Of a stretch of 64,000 nucleotides of DNA, positions 8,526 to 23,760 are shown piece after piece (the first letter of the stretch is position 1; each line of letters starts with the position of its first letter). The stretch lies in NCBI RefSeq assembly GCF_932526225.1, contig NC_064038.1, positions 12,337,070 through 12,401,069 on the forward strand, read 5' to 3'. Source of the stretch: Nematostella vectensis (Eukaryota > Cnidaria > Anthozoa > Actiniaria > Edwardsiidae). Position numbers and translations under genes: made by a program. The notes below the pieces were generated by a model, which saw nothing but the letters and a program-made list of their open reading frames with translations, made no database searches and had not been told where the DNA came from.

Positions 8526-11500
8526 TCAGCGCTTGTGCCTTCTATTGCAGCTAAGGCACGTGATTCTGACATTCCACTTGTAGTGACCCTGACTGTCGTC
8601 CAGCCGGTCGATACTGAAGCATTGGGGATGGCTCTTGGTGTAGCCCTGAAGCAGAAGCTGAGTGCCAGAGACCGTGCACTTATTTTCCGCGTCAGCAATC
8701 ATGCCGAGTACGTGGTCCACCGTCAGAACGTGTTGCGATCCAGTGTACTTTGTGCGACCCTTTTGCCTGTCGTCTATAGCGTATCGCTTGATTCGCGCTA
8801 TAATGAGCTCTTCACTGGGCGTAGCCTGCAGTCCTGTGGGAACCAAGGCACCTGGGGTGTCATCGGGGGGATCACGCGGACTATCTGGTCGGCGAGCCGC
8901 ACGCGGGAGATGCCGGTGTACACAGCATTCGTGATCCAGCCCTCTAAGCTGTGGTCTATGATAAACAGACGTCTTGGGTTCTGGATGGTCTTGCCCTGCA
9001 CCCGGTGGACTGTCCCCCAACCCGCGTACTTTCACTCGAGGGGAAGCCCGTTAAGGACCACGCCGAGAGGGACCTCGACTACCGTGCCTTTGTACGCGTC
9101 GACCTTCTCGCCCCTTTTGCCTGGCACGAGCACCGGCCGTCCTTGCTTGCGATAACGATGCGCGACGCTAGGATCGGGGTCAAAGCGGATGGTTGCTGGC
9201 AGTCGGGGGTAGTTTTTCTTGTGATGCTCTACCAATCGCTGCTGGACAAGGGCCCCCATCTTGTTGGTCGAGCACACCCACATATCGCTTGGGTGGGCCC
9301 GCTCGATCGCCGCGTCGAACGCCACCCCATCCCACTCCTCTCGAAACACCTCAAGCTGTTGGGAGTCTGGCTGACACCAAATCCGGCCCTTTATATCGTG
9401 GAGCCTGGAGGAAGGGGCGGCAGAGCCGCAGTCGCATGTACTGTACGGATTTCCGCAGTCTTCACACAGGCAGCGGTAGTCGGACTCGAACCAGCGGATG
9501 TTCCCTTGTGCCCACTCCTTGAGCATATCGTGAGGCCCCTCTTTATCCCCCCAGGGCGGGACCTGTCCATAGTCGCCACAACACACTACCTGACACGGCC
9601 GCGTGGCGAGATACCCTAGGATGACGCGTAGCACTTTAGTCTACACCTTACAGCACTCGTCAATGATGATTACTTCTGCGAGACGGTCGAGTTTGTGCCC
9701 CAGCTCGGAAGGTCTCCACTCCTCTATCGGCTTCTCCGCTGGTATGCAGAGGTAGTGGTGGTAGGTTTGAGCCTTCACCGCGAGGCGCGGGTTGTTGCGA
9801 TGGTCGTGGGCGAGGTCGTTCTCGGGGGTGAGCACCACAGCGTTACGGCCACGGAACATGCTCACCACCCACTCGGTCTTCCCCGATCCTCCCTGGCCGG
9901 CTAGATACATCCTTGCAGAGGTCGCGGCCACCAGATTGCACGGCAGACTCGGCGCAGTGCTTGGCTCCCTAGCCAAGCACCCCGACCTCTTCGGACCCCA
10001 AGCCGCCTCGGGCCGCCACTCGTACCCAGGCCTCTTGTGGCGCCACTCTCCATACCTCGGATTTCGCTCCACGAGCTTCACACCACCGGGCACCGCCTTT
10101 GCGTATATGGCATCTGTGCACACACGGAGGACGTCTTCGCGAGGGAACCGCCTCAACATGCGTCGCAACGCTATGTTTGTGTACGCCAAGACGAAGGCCC
10201 TGATGTGGTACCATTGTGAGCGCCGGACTCCGTCTTTGTATTGGATCAGATGAGCCCCGTCGGCATGCTCGAAGTTAAGTAAGTGGTCGGTGCCCGCAAG
10301 GAGGTTTGTCAGATACGCGGCTTCTTCACGGTCACGGACTACGATCGAGGACTCGTCGCCATGGCGAGCGCACTTGCCTACGAAACGCACAGCGAGATCT
10401 CGACCCTGCTAGTCTTCGCCTCCGGGGCCGGAGTGGGGGAACTTGATGGAGTCCTTTTTTCCGACGCTATACAACACCTCCCTCGCCGCGGCCATAGCGA
10501 GGTCACCCGAGTCTAGCAGGTCCTTGAGCTCTGGCGTGGTGATCCAGCCCTCGTTTTGTTCCAAGTGCTGCCCTACCCTCCCGGAAGTGTAGGGGTGGCA
10601 GGCCTCAGAGATCCCCCACTCGGTCAACTGAATGGCCCCGGTCAGTTGAAGAACCTCGCTCAATGGCCGTCCCGCAACATCCGCGATACGATACACGTTC
10701 GTAGGGAAGCCGTATTTCCGTACCAGATCAATGGCGTCCGAGGCGCCGCCGAAGACACTGTCCTCGCATCCTGGGTACGCCGCACGCATGTCGATGTGAG
10801 CATGAGGATGCGCCCCTAAGTTTTCCTGCTATTCCACACTCTTGACTCAACCTGCGCCGCTCGCCAGACGTCCCTGTATTTAGGAGGCGTTGGCCTGATG
10901 TTTTCTCTTTGGGTCCACTTCTTGAAGCGATACCCTATTGCGCAGCCCATCGAGTGCGTAGCTTCGATGTACTCTTGGTAGGCTGGGTGATCATCAGGGA
11001 GCCATTGAGGATCATGTCCAGTCTCGTCTGTAAACGCCCTGTCGATAGCCCATCCGTCTTGTCCCGATAGGTACAGTTTGCCTTCGTGCGTGACTATAAC
11101 ACGCCCACACAGCCAGGTCCTCGTGCTTCTGGGGATCGCCCTGATTATGAAGCGGATGAGCGCCTCTCGCACCTTCGCCTCGTGAGTTTTTGCGGCGGCA
11201 CAGGTAGCGCGAGGCGCTGGCATTCCCTGACATAGCGAACGAAGCTGCCTCTCAGCCTCGAAGTCTAGGCCGTGGACGCTCGCGGTCGCAGGTGGTTAAG
11301 TCGGAAGCTCCGCCCAGGCGTGGTTATTGTGGCAAGGGATGGTGATCCTCGTCTTAGTCCCGTACTTCCCCGAGTCCCACAGGACGTTACCCAGGGCGTC
11401 CACGGCTACTAGCTTTACCTCGAGCTTCCTTTCCATCTCAAAGAGGTCCTATTTGGTGCACCCCGTGGTGGCCAGCTTCTTGTCAAATCGCTCGAGGATC

Positions 11501-12364
11501 TTGCCTCGTGTCTTGGTTAGACCAAGGGAGCGCGAGGTGCCGCGGTTCCTCAAGAAGTCGGCAACACGGCTCACAACACAGTTAACGAATGCGTCACCCC
11601 CCTCTCGCACAAACATTGGCCCAGGCTCACCATTTTGCTCAGGTAAAGGGCGAAGCTCGTATCTCACGTAGACGAGGTACTCTCGCCCCTTCTCCCAACT
11701 ACCCGCATCGATGCCTTCCAGGGCGCCGACTGCGATTTGGCCCCCCCCTTTTGACTAACAATCCACCAATCTTGTGCTCCGAGCGCCCTTCCTCCTCTGT
11801 GATTGGCGCCAATGGCTCTGCGGGGGCCTTACCAACGACCGTGAAGAGTCTGTAACGCCGGTCGGGGTCTACCATCTCGAGCACCAGCGGAAGCACTGCG
11901 TTCGCCCGCAGAGACTCTCGCTCGTGCGAGACCCACCACACCGAGCCGTCGTCATTAATATCAGGCCCCCGCACAACCGGCTTTAGAGCAATCACACCTG
12001 TCCCACCAAGATCTCGCATCTCCTGGTAAACACTGGCGCTTATGTCTCGGCCCCGTAGAGTGGCATCCACGCTTGGGAACCGAAGATGGGCGCCGCCGAC
12101 GAAGAGAGAGTAGTACGTCTCGGGGTCTAAGCTCTCCGGGCCCTCCTGCTGCCGGGGCGGCAGCAGAGGGTCGAACTCGCGCCAGACCTCCTCCGTCCAC
12201 ACCTTCTCCGGTACGAGCGGCTTAAGCAGCCTGTGTTTGACATCGTCGGGGATGTCCTCGTCCAGGATGTTTTGTACCAGCCCTGCCAGTACGGCGGGCG
12301 CCTCTTTGTCGCGCATGCTATCGAGAATCTCCTCTATGTAGGCGTCCATGTTCGGGCACACCAT
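8526..12364 (-). pseudogene. Family-B polymerase palm/SF1 helicase/HNH gene, heavily broken (unit 1)
   Basis: Minus-strand gene of about 1,250 codons, read in pieces. The first conserved ATG is at 12362-12364. Lesions visible by comparison with unit 2: an extra C in a C-run at 11741-11748, TAG at 11449-11451, the shared TAA at 11296-11298, a one-base deletion near 10823, TAG at 10409-10411, TAG at 9641-9643 and TGA at 9032-9034. A frame change before the HNH part (8526-about 8800) is shared with unit 2. Helicase motif V reads with Arg in place of the first Gln. The domain description is given at the unit 2 copy. Five of these lesions arose after the duplication, more than in unit 2. Confidence 0.8.
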
Positions 12365-12378
12365 GAGCCACCCAGTCT

Positions 12379-12744
12379 CTAACTGAGAGTTGGGGTAAAC
12401 CCTGCGCCACCCAATCTCTTATTGACCGCACCGCACCGCACCGCTGCGATGTCAGATAGGACGGGTGCGAACCACTCCCGAGCGCGCCTCTCGATGCTGC
12501 GCATCCTCTGCCCTTCACGATTCGCTCCGCAGGGGCGACACAGCCGCGTCTCCGACTGAGTCCCTATGCCGCAGACCCTGCACGGCACGGGGAGGGGGCT
12601 GCCCTTACGGAGCCTTTGGAGGTGCACCTTGCAGTAGGTGTCCAAGCACCTCCGGCCGCACGTGTTTGCGCGGCCGATCCTTAGCCACCCGCAGTAATCT
12701 TTTCCTCGCCCCATCCTTCGAACGCTCGGTATACCACAGGACAT
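12379..12744 (-). CDS. Cysteine-rich zinc-binding protein of the element, unit 1
   Basis: Minus-strand frame from ATG 12742-12744 (MSCGIPS), with a second ATG at 12714 (MGRGKDY). It contains two Cys clusters: CGW...NTCGRRCLDTYCKVH and CRVCGIGTQ...CRPCG, which fit a two-zinc ribbon or finger. A basic, Arg-rich helix follows. It could bind DNA near the terminal repeat or act as a regulator. It sits between the right terminal repeat and the replication gene, on the same strand as the latter. The stop differs from unit 2: AAG here versus TAG there, so this version is 16 residues longer at the C-terminus. Confidence 0.65.
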   Translation of the reverse strand: MSCGIPSVRRMGRGKDYCGWLRIGRANTCGRRCLDTYCKVHLQRLRKGSPLPVPCRVCGIGTQSETRLCRPCGANREGQRMRSIERRAREWFAPVLSDIAAVRCGAVNKRLGGAGFTPTLS

Positions 12745-12770
12745 ACGAATGTCTAATTGAAAACCCAACG

Positions 12771-13293
12771 CCTAATTAATTATTCATGCACGCGAAACAC
12801 CGGCCCTAATTGATTATTCATGCACGCGAAACACCTGCCCCTAATTGATTATTCGTGTTCGCGAAATCTATTTTGCCTACATTAACTTTTGCCGATTGTT
12901 TATGTACGTGAAATCGATTTGGCCTTCATTAGCTTTTGCCGATTGTTTATGTACGCGAAACATTATCTGAAATCGATTTGGCCAAAACCATCTATGTACG
13001 TGAAATCGATTTGGCCTACATTAGCTTTTGCCGATTGTTTATGTACGCGAAACATTATCTGAAATCGATTTGGCCAAAATCATCTATGTACGTGAAATCG
13101 ATTTGGCCCACATTAGCTTTTGCCGATTGTTCATGTACGTGAAACATTATACGCTCGATATATAGAGACGGAGCTGGGGGGCTCGGAGGGACGATTCGCG
13201 TCTCCCAAGCCCAAGACGGGAGGCGGTGCTGGGAGGCCCGGAGGGGCGATCCACGCCTCCCACCAGTTCCTCTGAAATCCCCCAGTCCCCCCC
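12771..13293. repeat. Right terminal inverted repeat, unit 1
   Basis: Essentially identical to 40940-41462, with the same two 92-bp internal tandem units (period visible at 12946 and 13038) and the same seven-C terminus. Confidence 0.9.
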
Positions 13294-13299
13294 GTTGTT
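13294..13299. repeat. Target-site duplication GTTGTT, right of element (unit 1)
   Basis: Same hexamer directly after the seven-C terminus of the unit 1 element. Its left partner would lie outside the window. Confidence 0.8.
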
Positions 13300-13554
13300 T
13301 GACATGCGTTATCAACGCCAGCCCCAAGCAATTTTTGGCCGAGGTACGTATTCCAAGAAAGGCGAAAATACGGCCACTCTGAACGCACCCCCAGAGAAAC
13401 ATTTTAGTGAGACATTTTAGTGCGCGACAAATCTTCTACAAACAAAGGCAAAACATATGTTTTTCATTCTTTTAGCTTTTCTCTGATTGGTTCAACCCCG
13501 GCTTTTTCTTTGGCCACCTAAAAGTTGACAAAGTTTGCCATTCCAATTTTAGAC

Positions 13555-17736
<4,182 letters not shown>

Positions 17737-18883
17737 GGGACCACGAGAAAGTAGAAATCCAACCACATAAGAACTCTAAGCACCGAAGCATTCTAAACGC
17801 GTGCATTTTATGTTGAGCCATAATCATGTCACTCATAGTTTTTTTTTGTCGGCTTTACAATCCGAAAGGCGCGTCGATAAGTCGCGCCGATTATCGCCGA
17901 GATCTTTCACAAAATGCAATCTTCAGGCCCGAGGTTTCACCAAACTCTAAGAACATTCCGAGAACCTACCAGGGCGCATATATTAGCAAAATATATTTTC
18001 GTTTGATGCATTTTAAAGTGTCAAATCGAATTGAGTTCATAATAGCAACCTTCCCAACATAACACACCAATCCGCTCAGAAATGGCGGAGAAGCGCCCTT
18101 ACTACCCGTCCCCATCCGCCTAACCTTAGAGCCTTACTTCTTTTCATATACTTCAAGCACATACAAAAGCAAAAAACTAAATAATCAACAAACATTCATA
18201 TTTCAACCTTGAAATTCTCCAAAAATAAGAACAGCCCAGCGTCAACTGAGAATTAATACTGTCATATAAAAAAAGAGTGTATATGGAAACATCATACGCT
18301 GGCAAAGTATCAATAGTTAGAATTTTTAGCATTAATAGCAGGTCAACCGAACTGGTACATGGCTGATCTTAGTGACCACTTCTTTAGTATTCCAATAACG
18401 CGACTAGAGAGATTTTAAGTAGAACTAATGATGTAATATCATAAGAACCTAAAGCACATAAAATATAAGAGGATTCCGCGCAAGGTAGCATGCATTCCAA
18501 CTTGTGTAACTCTCACTCATAGTGATGAGTACTTAGAGCCATTAATAAACATCCCATGGAATCACCCAGCAAGGAATTTTATAAATTGCACCCCCACCCC
18601 TTATGTCACTTGTACCAACTTACCCACGTGGTACGAAATGTATGAGAACCATTGAATATCCAATGGTACCTCCCAGCAAGGAGCTTCACAGGGAAGGATC
18701 CAAAAGTTCCAGGGTAGCAAGAAATTTCAGAAAGAAGGACCCGGATTAATTGTTCTTCCCGGGATTTCCTCATATTTCTTGCTATATAAGGATCTGAAAA
18801 AAAAAATAGGTGGGGGCACCCCTAGATCCGCCCCTGCTTTCATATCAAGAGTGGGTGGGTGGGTAGATGGCTGGATGGGTGGA
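17737..18883. other. Intergenic DNA downstream of lectin, unit 1
   Basis: AT-rich sequence without a supported gene. It holds a degenerate relative of the 14858-15131 MITE (about 17930-18280) and a short ggggcaccccta...gatccgcccctgc motif resembling a DNA-transposon end. Confidence 0.6.
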
Positions 18884-19003
18884 TGGATGGATGGATGGAT
18901 GGATGGATGGATGGATGGATGGATGGATGGATGGATGGATGGATGGATGGATGGATGGATGGATGGATGGATGGATGGATGGATGGATGGATGGATGGAT
19001 GGA
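18884..19003. repeat. (GGAT)n microsatellite, 3' tail of non-LTR retrotransposon, unit 1
   Basis: About 30 GGAT units. On the minus strand it follows the retrotransposon 3' region as (ATCC)n after taataaaaatct, the usual kind of tail in CR1/L2-like elements. Frames reading SIHPSIHP over it are artefacts. Confidence 0.8.
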
Positions 19004-19195
19004 TAGATTTTTATTAGGGGTAACACTTAATATATAAACAGATAATTTACACGTGACCCTCAGGGAAAACAAAAATAAATAAAGTGATATTTAGGTGAAC
19101 TGGGAAAAATCTATATACATTATCTATTTACATTATCTATATACACTATCTATTTACATTATCTATTTACATTATCTATTTACATATACATGAAT

Positions 19196-19930
19196 TTACA
19201 ATTTTAATTTTTGGAGAGCCATAGCAAAGGAGCCAACGGATCGACACTCCTTTGTCTCTCGTGGGAGCGAGTTCCAGAGTTTTGCGCCGCTGTACTCGAA
19301 TGTTCTCTTTCCATAATTATGTTTTATCCTCGGTAACACGAGATCGTTTTTTGCTTGGCGAGTGTTCTTTAAGTGAACGTCAGCAAATCTCTTGAATTTA
19401 GCCATGAGGTTGTCTGGAGCCATTCCATTAAGGACTTTAAATACCATTGTACACTTGATTCTCCTAGCTCGTTTAGTGAAAGGCTCTATGTTGAGCTCTT
19501 CAAATAGCGCCATCGAGTGATCGTACCATTTCTTGTCAGCTATTATTCGTGCTGCCCGTTTTTGAAGTAAGAGAATCGTATTGTCGAGCTCTTTGAGATT
19601 ATCCCCCCAAACGGTTATACAGTAATCCATTAGAGGCTGTATTAGAACATTGAAAAACATTTTTCTTGCTGTCATTGACAGGAAGTGCTTTGTTCTACGT
19701 AGAAGCCCCAGGCGTTTCTGGATCTTTTGGGAGACATATTCGCTGTGCTTCTTCCATGATAGCGTGTTTTCTATTTGCACCCCAAGTAATTTTGTAGATG
19801 TTACAGTTTCAAGAGTCTTACCGTCAAATTGGACTTCTAGATTGCTTCCAGATTTTTGCAGTTCACGTAATTTTGGGGCACTGCATACGATCATAACTTT
19901 TGTTTTCTCGTTGTTTTTGGAAAAAAACTA
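19196..19930 (-). pseudogene. Non-LTR retrotransposon reverse transcriptase, C-terminal fragment (unit 1)
   Basis: Minus-strand 232-residue frame (19894-19196) matching the thumb/C-terminal part of a CR1/L2/RTE-like reverse transcriptase. Visible features are TKLLGVQIENTLSWKKH, a long helical region ending LIQPLMDYCITVWG, LLQKRAARII, and the terminal GAKLWNSLPRETKECRSV segment. The catalytic YADD part is missing, so the copy is 5'-truncated near 19930. Downstream lie a short 3' region with tacattatctat repeats (19110-19190) and the (ATCC)n tail. It is an inactive insertion of a common invertebrate element. Confidence 0.85.
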
Positions 19931-19979
19931 CATGATTCTTGAAATTTTTAAGGTTACCGTACCGCAGGTGCTTCGTTAA

Positions 19980-22132
19980 CATTATGGCTCGTAATCAGAA
20001 GAGAAAAACAGTGACTGTGACCATCTTTGGTCATAAAAAAAGGTCATATCAAACATATTCCCCATGGATAGTGTCCTTCGTTTGTATTACCTTATATGGG
20101 CATTGGTGCCCATATGTACCGGAAAAAAAATCAAGAGTCCTTCGTACCAGTCCCTCAAAACGACAACGTTTTCTTCATATGATAAATTGTCAGCCGTATG
20201 CCACTTGTACCTTTTTCCAGATATATGTACCACCGCACCTACATGGTTGGTGTAGAATAATGCATATATAAGTACCACCACACCCACATGGTTCGTGTAT
20301 AATAATGCATATATAAGTACCACCACACCCACATGTTTCGTGTATAATAATGCATGGGAACCATTGAATATCCCAAACTGTCCATCTCTTGTGGACACTA
20401 TATATATTTTTGGCCCGACTAAAGTTTCAGATACTATAAACTAGTGTGACATAACGTTTGTTTCTACATTCCAGATGGCATTTAGTGTCCTTGTTACCAC
20501 AAGGATATATATTGTTATGCTTCTAGGGGGAGTATACACTGAATTACGGGTCTGTCAGTAACAATTAAACAGCCAGCAATAAATAATGGGGAAAAAACGC
20601 ATGTGTCGTTGTAACTGGTATTTCAGTGACGCAGTGCTCGAGTCCTTTGGTGGAGCCAACCGACGGGTAGCAAGTCCGGCGGCCAGATCTTAGATTGTAT
20701 TTATGTGTAATAACAGAAGGACGTCTCACAAGATTATTTAAAATGTTATGTTTAGACTTTTTAACAAAGATCTTGCAAGCATTAGTTTGTCTGTTTCTCA
20801 GGGTTTAGAGCTGGGCAAAGGAAAGGGCTTCATCATAAGAGGTATTTGGGGAAATGATGCGAAGGGCTTTACTTTGCACCATCTCAATGACATCGGCTAA
20901 GTATTATTGATAATAATAATAATTAATATTAATAATAACAACACAAGGATATTACTTCTGTAACGTCCTATATCTCGATCACATTAACGCTCTATACCTA
21001 TTCTTCATCTCAGGATTAGCAAGAAACAAAAATTTGATGCAAGGGGCTTTTATATTTCCTTGTTCAGGCCCGTACCCAAAAAGGGACTTTCGGCCGTTGT
21101 GTGTGTGTGTGTGTGTGTGTATGTGGGGGGGGGGGGGGTGGGGAGGGGGGTACGTTCGTACCCCCTGCACCCCCCTTGGCGCGGGCCTGTTGTTATCTGT
21201 TTTATAACATCATTATTTACCATCACACGATCAAATTGTAGTTAAGATTTGATACAATATGCTGTATATGTAAATTTAGAATATTTGTAATAAAAATATA
21301 TATACTTTTATATATAAGGTAATTATATGTAACTTTTTAATGGTCAAACTTATACAGTTGGTCTTTTTGAAAACGGCATAGATTTCAATTTCAAAAGTAC
21401 AATTAAAAAAATTATTTTCAATGAAATATCTTAACTGTTTCTTGAAAACGCGTCAATTTGAAGTTTCCACAAAGCTAAGGCAGGCACTTTTGTAAAACTC
21501 CTTTAACTGGTATGGCTTGTAACCATAATACATCTTTTAAGTTTTGGCTAATATCTATAACTAGTTATGCAAACAATAATATATTATTCCCAAATGGGAG
21601 CTGATCCCTGCAATTTAAGGCGTTCGGTTATCTAACTACAACTTATTAAGTGTTCATAAGTTGATAAGTATGTCACAAATGAGGAAGCTTTCTACACCAA
21701 TAGAATTGAATTTCTTAATACTAACAAGACTTACTGCTATTATAGTTATAGTCTATAACTATAGCCATTGGGAAACTGCCCTAGTTACCTGATCTTCGGT
21801 TAACGTAGGTTTTTTTACGTTTACCAATTAAGAAAATAGGCGTTTTACTATTACCGTTATTTTTTCAGTTGACAGTAATTTTTCTCAAATTCACGCTAAA
21901 CGCTTATATTTTTGCCATTTTCCAGCTAACGGTATAACGGTTATCCCCATTGAGGCCCTCTAAGGATAATTGCTGGTTGACAATTCCCAGACTACGTAAG
22001 GAGCTAGACAAGGTGCACCCCTCCCCCTTTGGCCGCCAAAAAGTGGGCCATTTCATATAAAGGAATCTTCAAATCCTACGCTTTTTATGATACTTATGAC
22101 TGCGCACCCCCCACCCACCCCCGCCCCTCAGC
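19980..22132. other. AT-rich intergenic DNA with repeats, unit 1
   Basis: No supported gene. Contains a (GT)n/(G)n tract at 21097-21150 inside a small element with caggcccg...cgggcctg ends (21066-21190, flanked by ttgtt), and low-complexity AT DNA. Confidence 0.5.
20226..20352. repeat. Tandem repeat of about 50 bp, unit 1 only expanded
   Basis: Three units containing gtaccaccacacccacatg and gtgtataataatgcat. Unit 2 has a single unit at 48237-48279. Confidence 0.75.
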
Positions 22133-22423
22133 CTATTCTGGGTACGCGCCGAGTTTTATACATTGTAACTGTATTTCATGTGCTTTTGTATGACCGGCTA
22201 AGTACATATCACTACTTGGTTGCTGCGTTTCCATTGATGCCTGCTCGACAATACTCTGCAAATCAAACATTTCGGCCTCTTCTTTAATATCGCCCAGTGA
22301 GATACAATTCCCAAAGGCTTGCTTTGCTTGTTCCTTTACCGTAGAATCACAGATGTTCATCACACTTATATCACTTTGTTGACTCCCCACATCTTGCAAG
22401 CAGCCTGAAGCATTTTCAAGGCT
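22133..22423 (-). pseudogene. Last exon of coiled-coil gene, orphan copy (unit 1)
   Basis: Minus-strand open exon preceded by a tttatag acceptor at 22424-22425 and ending in a stop at 22133. It encodes about 96 acidic, helical residues (VKEQAKQAFGNCISLGDIKEEAEMF). In unit 2 the same exon (50014-50304) belongs to a longer gene whose upstream exons lie right of 51230. In unit 1 those exons are absent because the duplication ended in the intron, so this copy has no known promoter. Confidence 0.6.
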
Positions 22424-22469
22424 CTATAAACAAAAATTAACTAAAACGTTAATCATTCCAATATACTTT

Positions 22470-22639
22470 ACCCGGGCCCGTACCCAGAGGTGGGGGGGGG
22501 GGGATGCAGGGGGTTTTTGTAGACAGAACTATGAAACTTTTTGGTAGCCAAATCCGATAAGAAACATCTGGCATACTGGCATAAATGAATCCCTTTTTGG
22601 TCTTTCGGGGTTGAACCAGAAAATTCACCCCCTCCCCGA

Positions 22640-22670
<31 letters not shown>

Positions 22671-22735
22671 TGAGGTCCACTTTTTCGGATTCCACACCCC
22701 CCACCCCCACCCCAAGAAAAACCCTGGTTATGGGC
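22470..22735. mobile_element. Non-autonomous DNA element with gggcccgtaccca/tatgggcc ends, unit 1
   Basis: Sits in the intron between the two orphan exons. The ends gggcccgtacccag and ctggttatgggcc are inverted and enclose long G and C runs. Copy at 50352-50625 in unit 2, with run-length differences. Confidence 0.4.
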
Positions 22736-22901
22736 CTAATCCTGGTTCGTGAATAACTCAAAAACAGGAGTCTTGTATTTAGAGAATGCTTAGAAAATTC
22801 ATGGCCGTTATCGCATAGGTAATGGTATCTTTTAGGATCATTTCTGAATTTCTCTGTATCGAGATCTTGAGAGTATCCCCTAGCTGCTGTGTATCTTTTA
22901 C

Positions 22902-23042
22902 CTGGTATGGGACACATGTTGTCCCGGAGCCACTTCTTGACTGCACCTTAGGTTCCTGTTCCAGAAGAGCTTTCACAAGAAGACCTTTGAGTTTTTCTAC
23001 CTTTCCGTTAAGTGCTTGTAGTTCCTGAAGAGAATGTTTCAC
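22902..23042 (-). pseudogene. Penultimate exon of coiled-coil gene, orphan copy (unit 1)
   Basis: 47 codons in phase 0 between an aactaag acceptor and a gtaaaa donor (minus strand), encoding a leucine-rich heptad stretch (LQELQALNGKVEKLKGLLVK) and a Ser/Gly-rich end. It is the copy of 50790-50930. Confidence 0.6.
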
Positions 23043-23117
23043 CTTAGTTTAGTCTCTACTGGAGAGTGAGAAATGTGTGAATCTCACAGGTTTTTAGCCT
23101 GTAATGTAGGCGTTTAC

Positions 23118-23204
23118 CCGGTGTTTTTTGTTGCCGCCATCTTGGATTTAGAGCAAAAATGAAAACCCGTTTTTAAATTTCTCTCAAAATCCAAGATGGC
23201 GGCT
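23118..23204. repeat. Inverted repeat gccgccatcttggattt, unit 1
   Basis: 17-bp arms gccgccatcttggattt and aaatccaagatggcggc around about 50 bp. A common metazoan MITE-type end (YY1-like core ccgccatcttg). Unit 2 copy at 51021-51088. Confidence 0.6.
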
Positions 23205-23365
23205 ACAAATCGCTCGAGACCGGTTTTTCGCTATAAAAACAGGTTCTTCGGGCTACCAGGTTCTTTATTAGGCAATTCATCCAAGAATCTCAAATGATGT
23301 TTTTTTACAGTTTTTCCTCTGACGTTTTTGCAGCATGGAATAATGGTTCACTGGGTTCTATTTTT

Positions 23366-23398
23366 TCGACGTTTCGGCAATGCTGCCTTCATCAGGAT
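23366..23398 (-). ncRNA. Hammerhead-ribozyme-like motif of a Penelope-like element
   Basis: On the minus strand the core CTGATGA (23395-23389), a stem-loop AGGCA-GCAT-TGCC and GAAAC (23375-23371) are followed by GTC. This is the conserved core layout of a hammerhead ribozyme with a very short helix III, as known from Penelope-like elements. It lies directly 3' of a GIY-YIG-like coding remnant on the same strand, which fits the terminal repeat of such an element. Self-cleavage is not demonstrated. Confidence 0.6.
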
Positions 23399-23424
23399 TA
23401 ACGGTAAATTATGACGAACAAAAA

Positions 23425-23760
23425 CTACACAAATAAAAGTTTCAGTGCGCGTTCTTTCAAATCATTGGCAGTCCTACATTTACATTTAGGCCGCTCGGCG
23501 CCAGGGTGTTGTGTTTGATGAAGCTTGGACTCCGCTCGTTTCCGAGTATCGGTATCCATAAGGCCGGCTACCAGCACCGCCACCTTCATATCATTGACTT
23601 CATGATTCATTTGATTTAAGTGAGCTGGTACTGGTAGTTCAGCCTTGTTGTTTATCACATCCATCCTATGGCTTCTAAATCTATCCTCTAGTCTGCGAAA
23701 GTGGCGAGACTGGTCGCCCCTGGATAAAGCTTTGGTTTGTTGAACACTATTCCTCGCCAT
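23425..23760 (-). pseudogene. Penelope-like element, GIY-YIG endonuclease remnant
   Basis: Minus-strand frame of 111 residues with the pattern of the C-terminal part of a GIY-YIG nuclease from Penelope-like retroelements: RRLEDRFRSHRMDV, VPAHLNQMNHEV and TDTRKRAESKL. The N-terminal GIY/YIG strands and the reverse transcriptase are missing. Together with the hammerhead-like motif downstream it marks the 3' end of a truncated insertion that abuts the duplication junction at 23343/23344. Confidence 0.6.

Larger units (their letters stand above)
1..13293. mobile_element. Polinton/Maverick-like element, unit 1 copy (left end outside window)
   Basis: GC-rich viral-type gene block ending in the right terminal inverted repeat at 13293, followed by GTTGTT, the target-site duplication seen in full around the unit 2 copy. 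It carries capsid, ATPase, integrase and polymerase/helicase genes. The integrase is open here, while major capsid, ATPase and replication genes are broken. It keeps the 1,861-bp segment that unit 2 lost, so it is the only source for the plus-strand gene at 1255-2732. Confidence 0.92.

Noticed and set aside
8535-10516. Plus-strand frames of 150-220 residues across the replication gene
   Set aside because: They are shadows opposite the minus-strand gene that carries the recognisable helicase motifs.
1-12770. GC-rich block as bacterial or viral contamination of the assembly
   Set aside because: It is flanked by host DNA on both sides with a 6-bp target duplication, is interrupted by a host SINE and is present in both duplication units.
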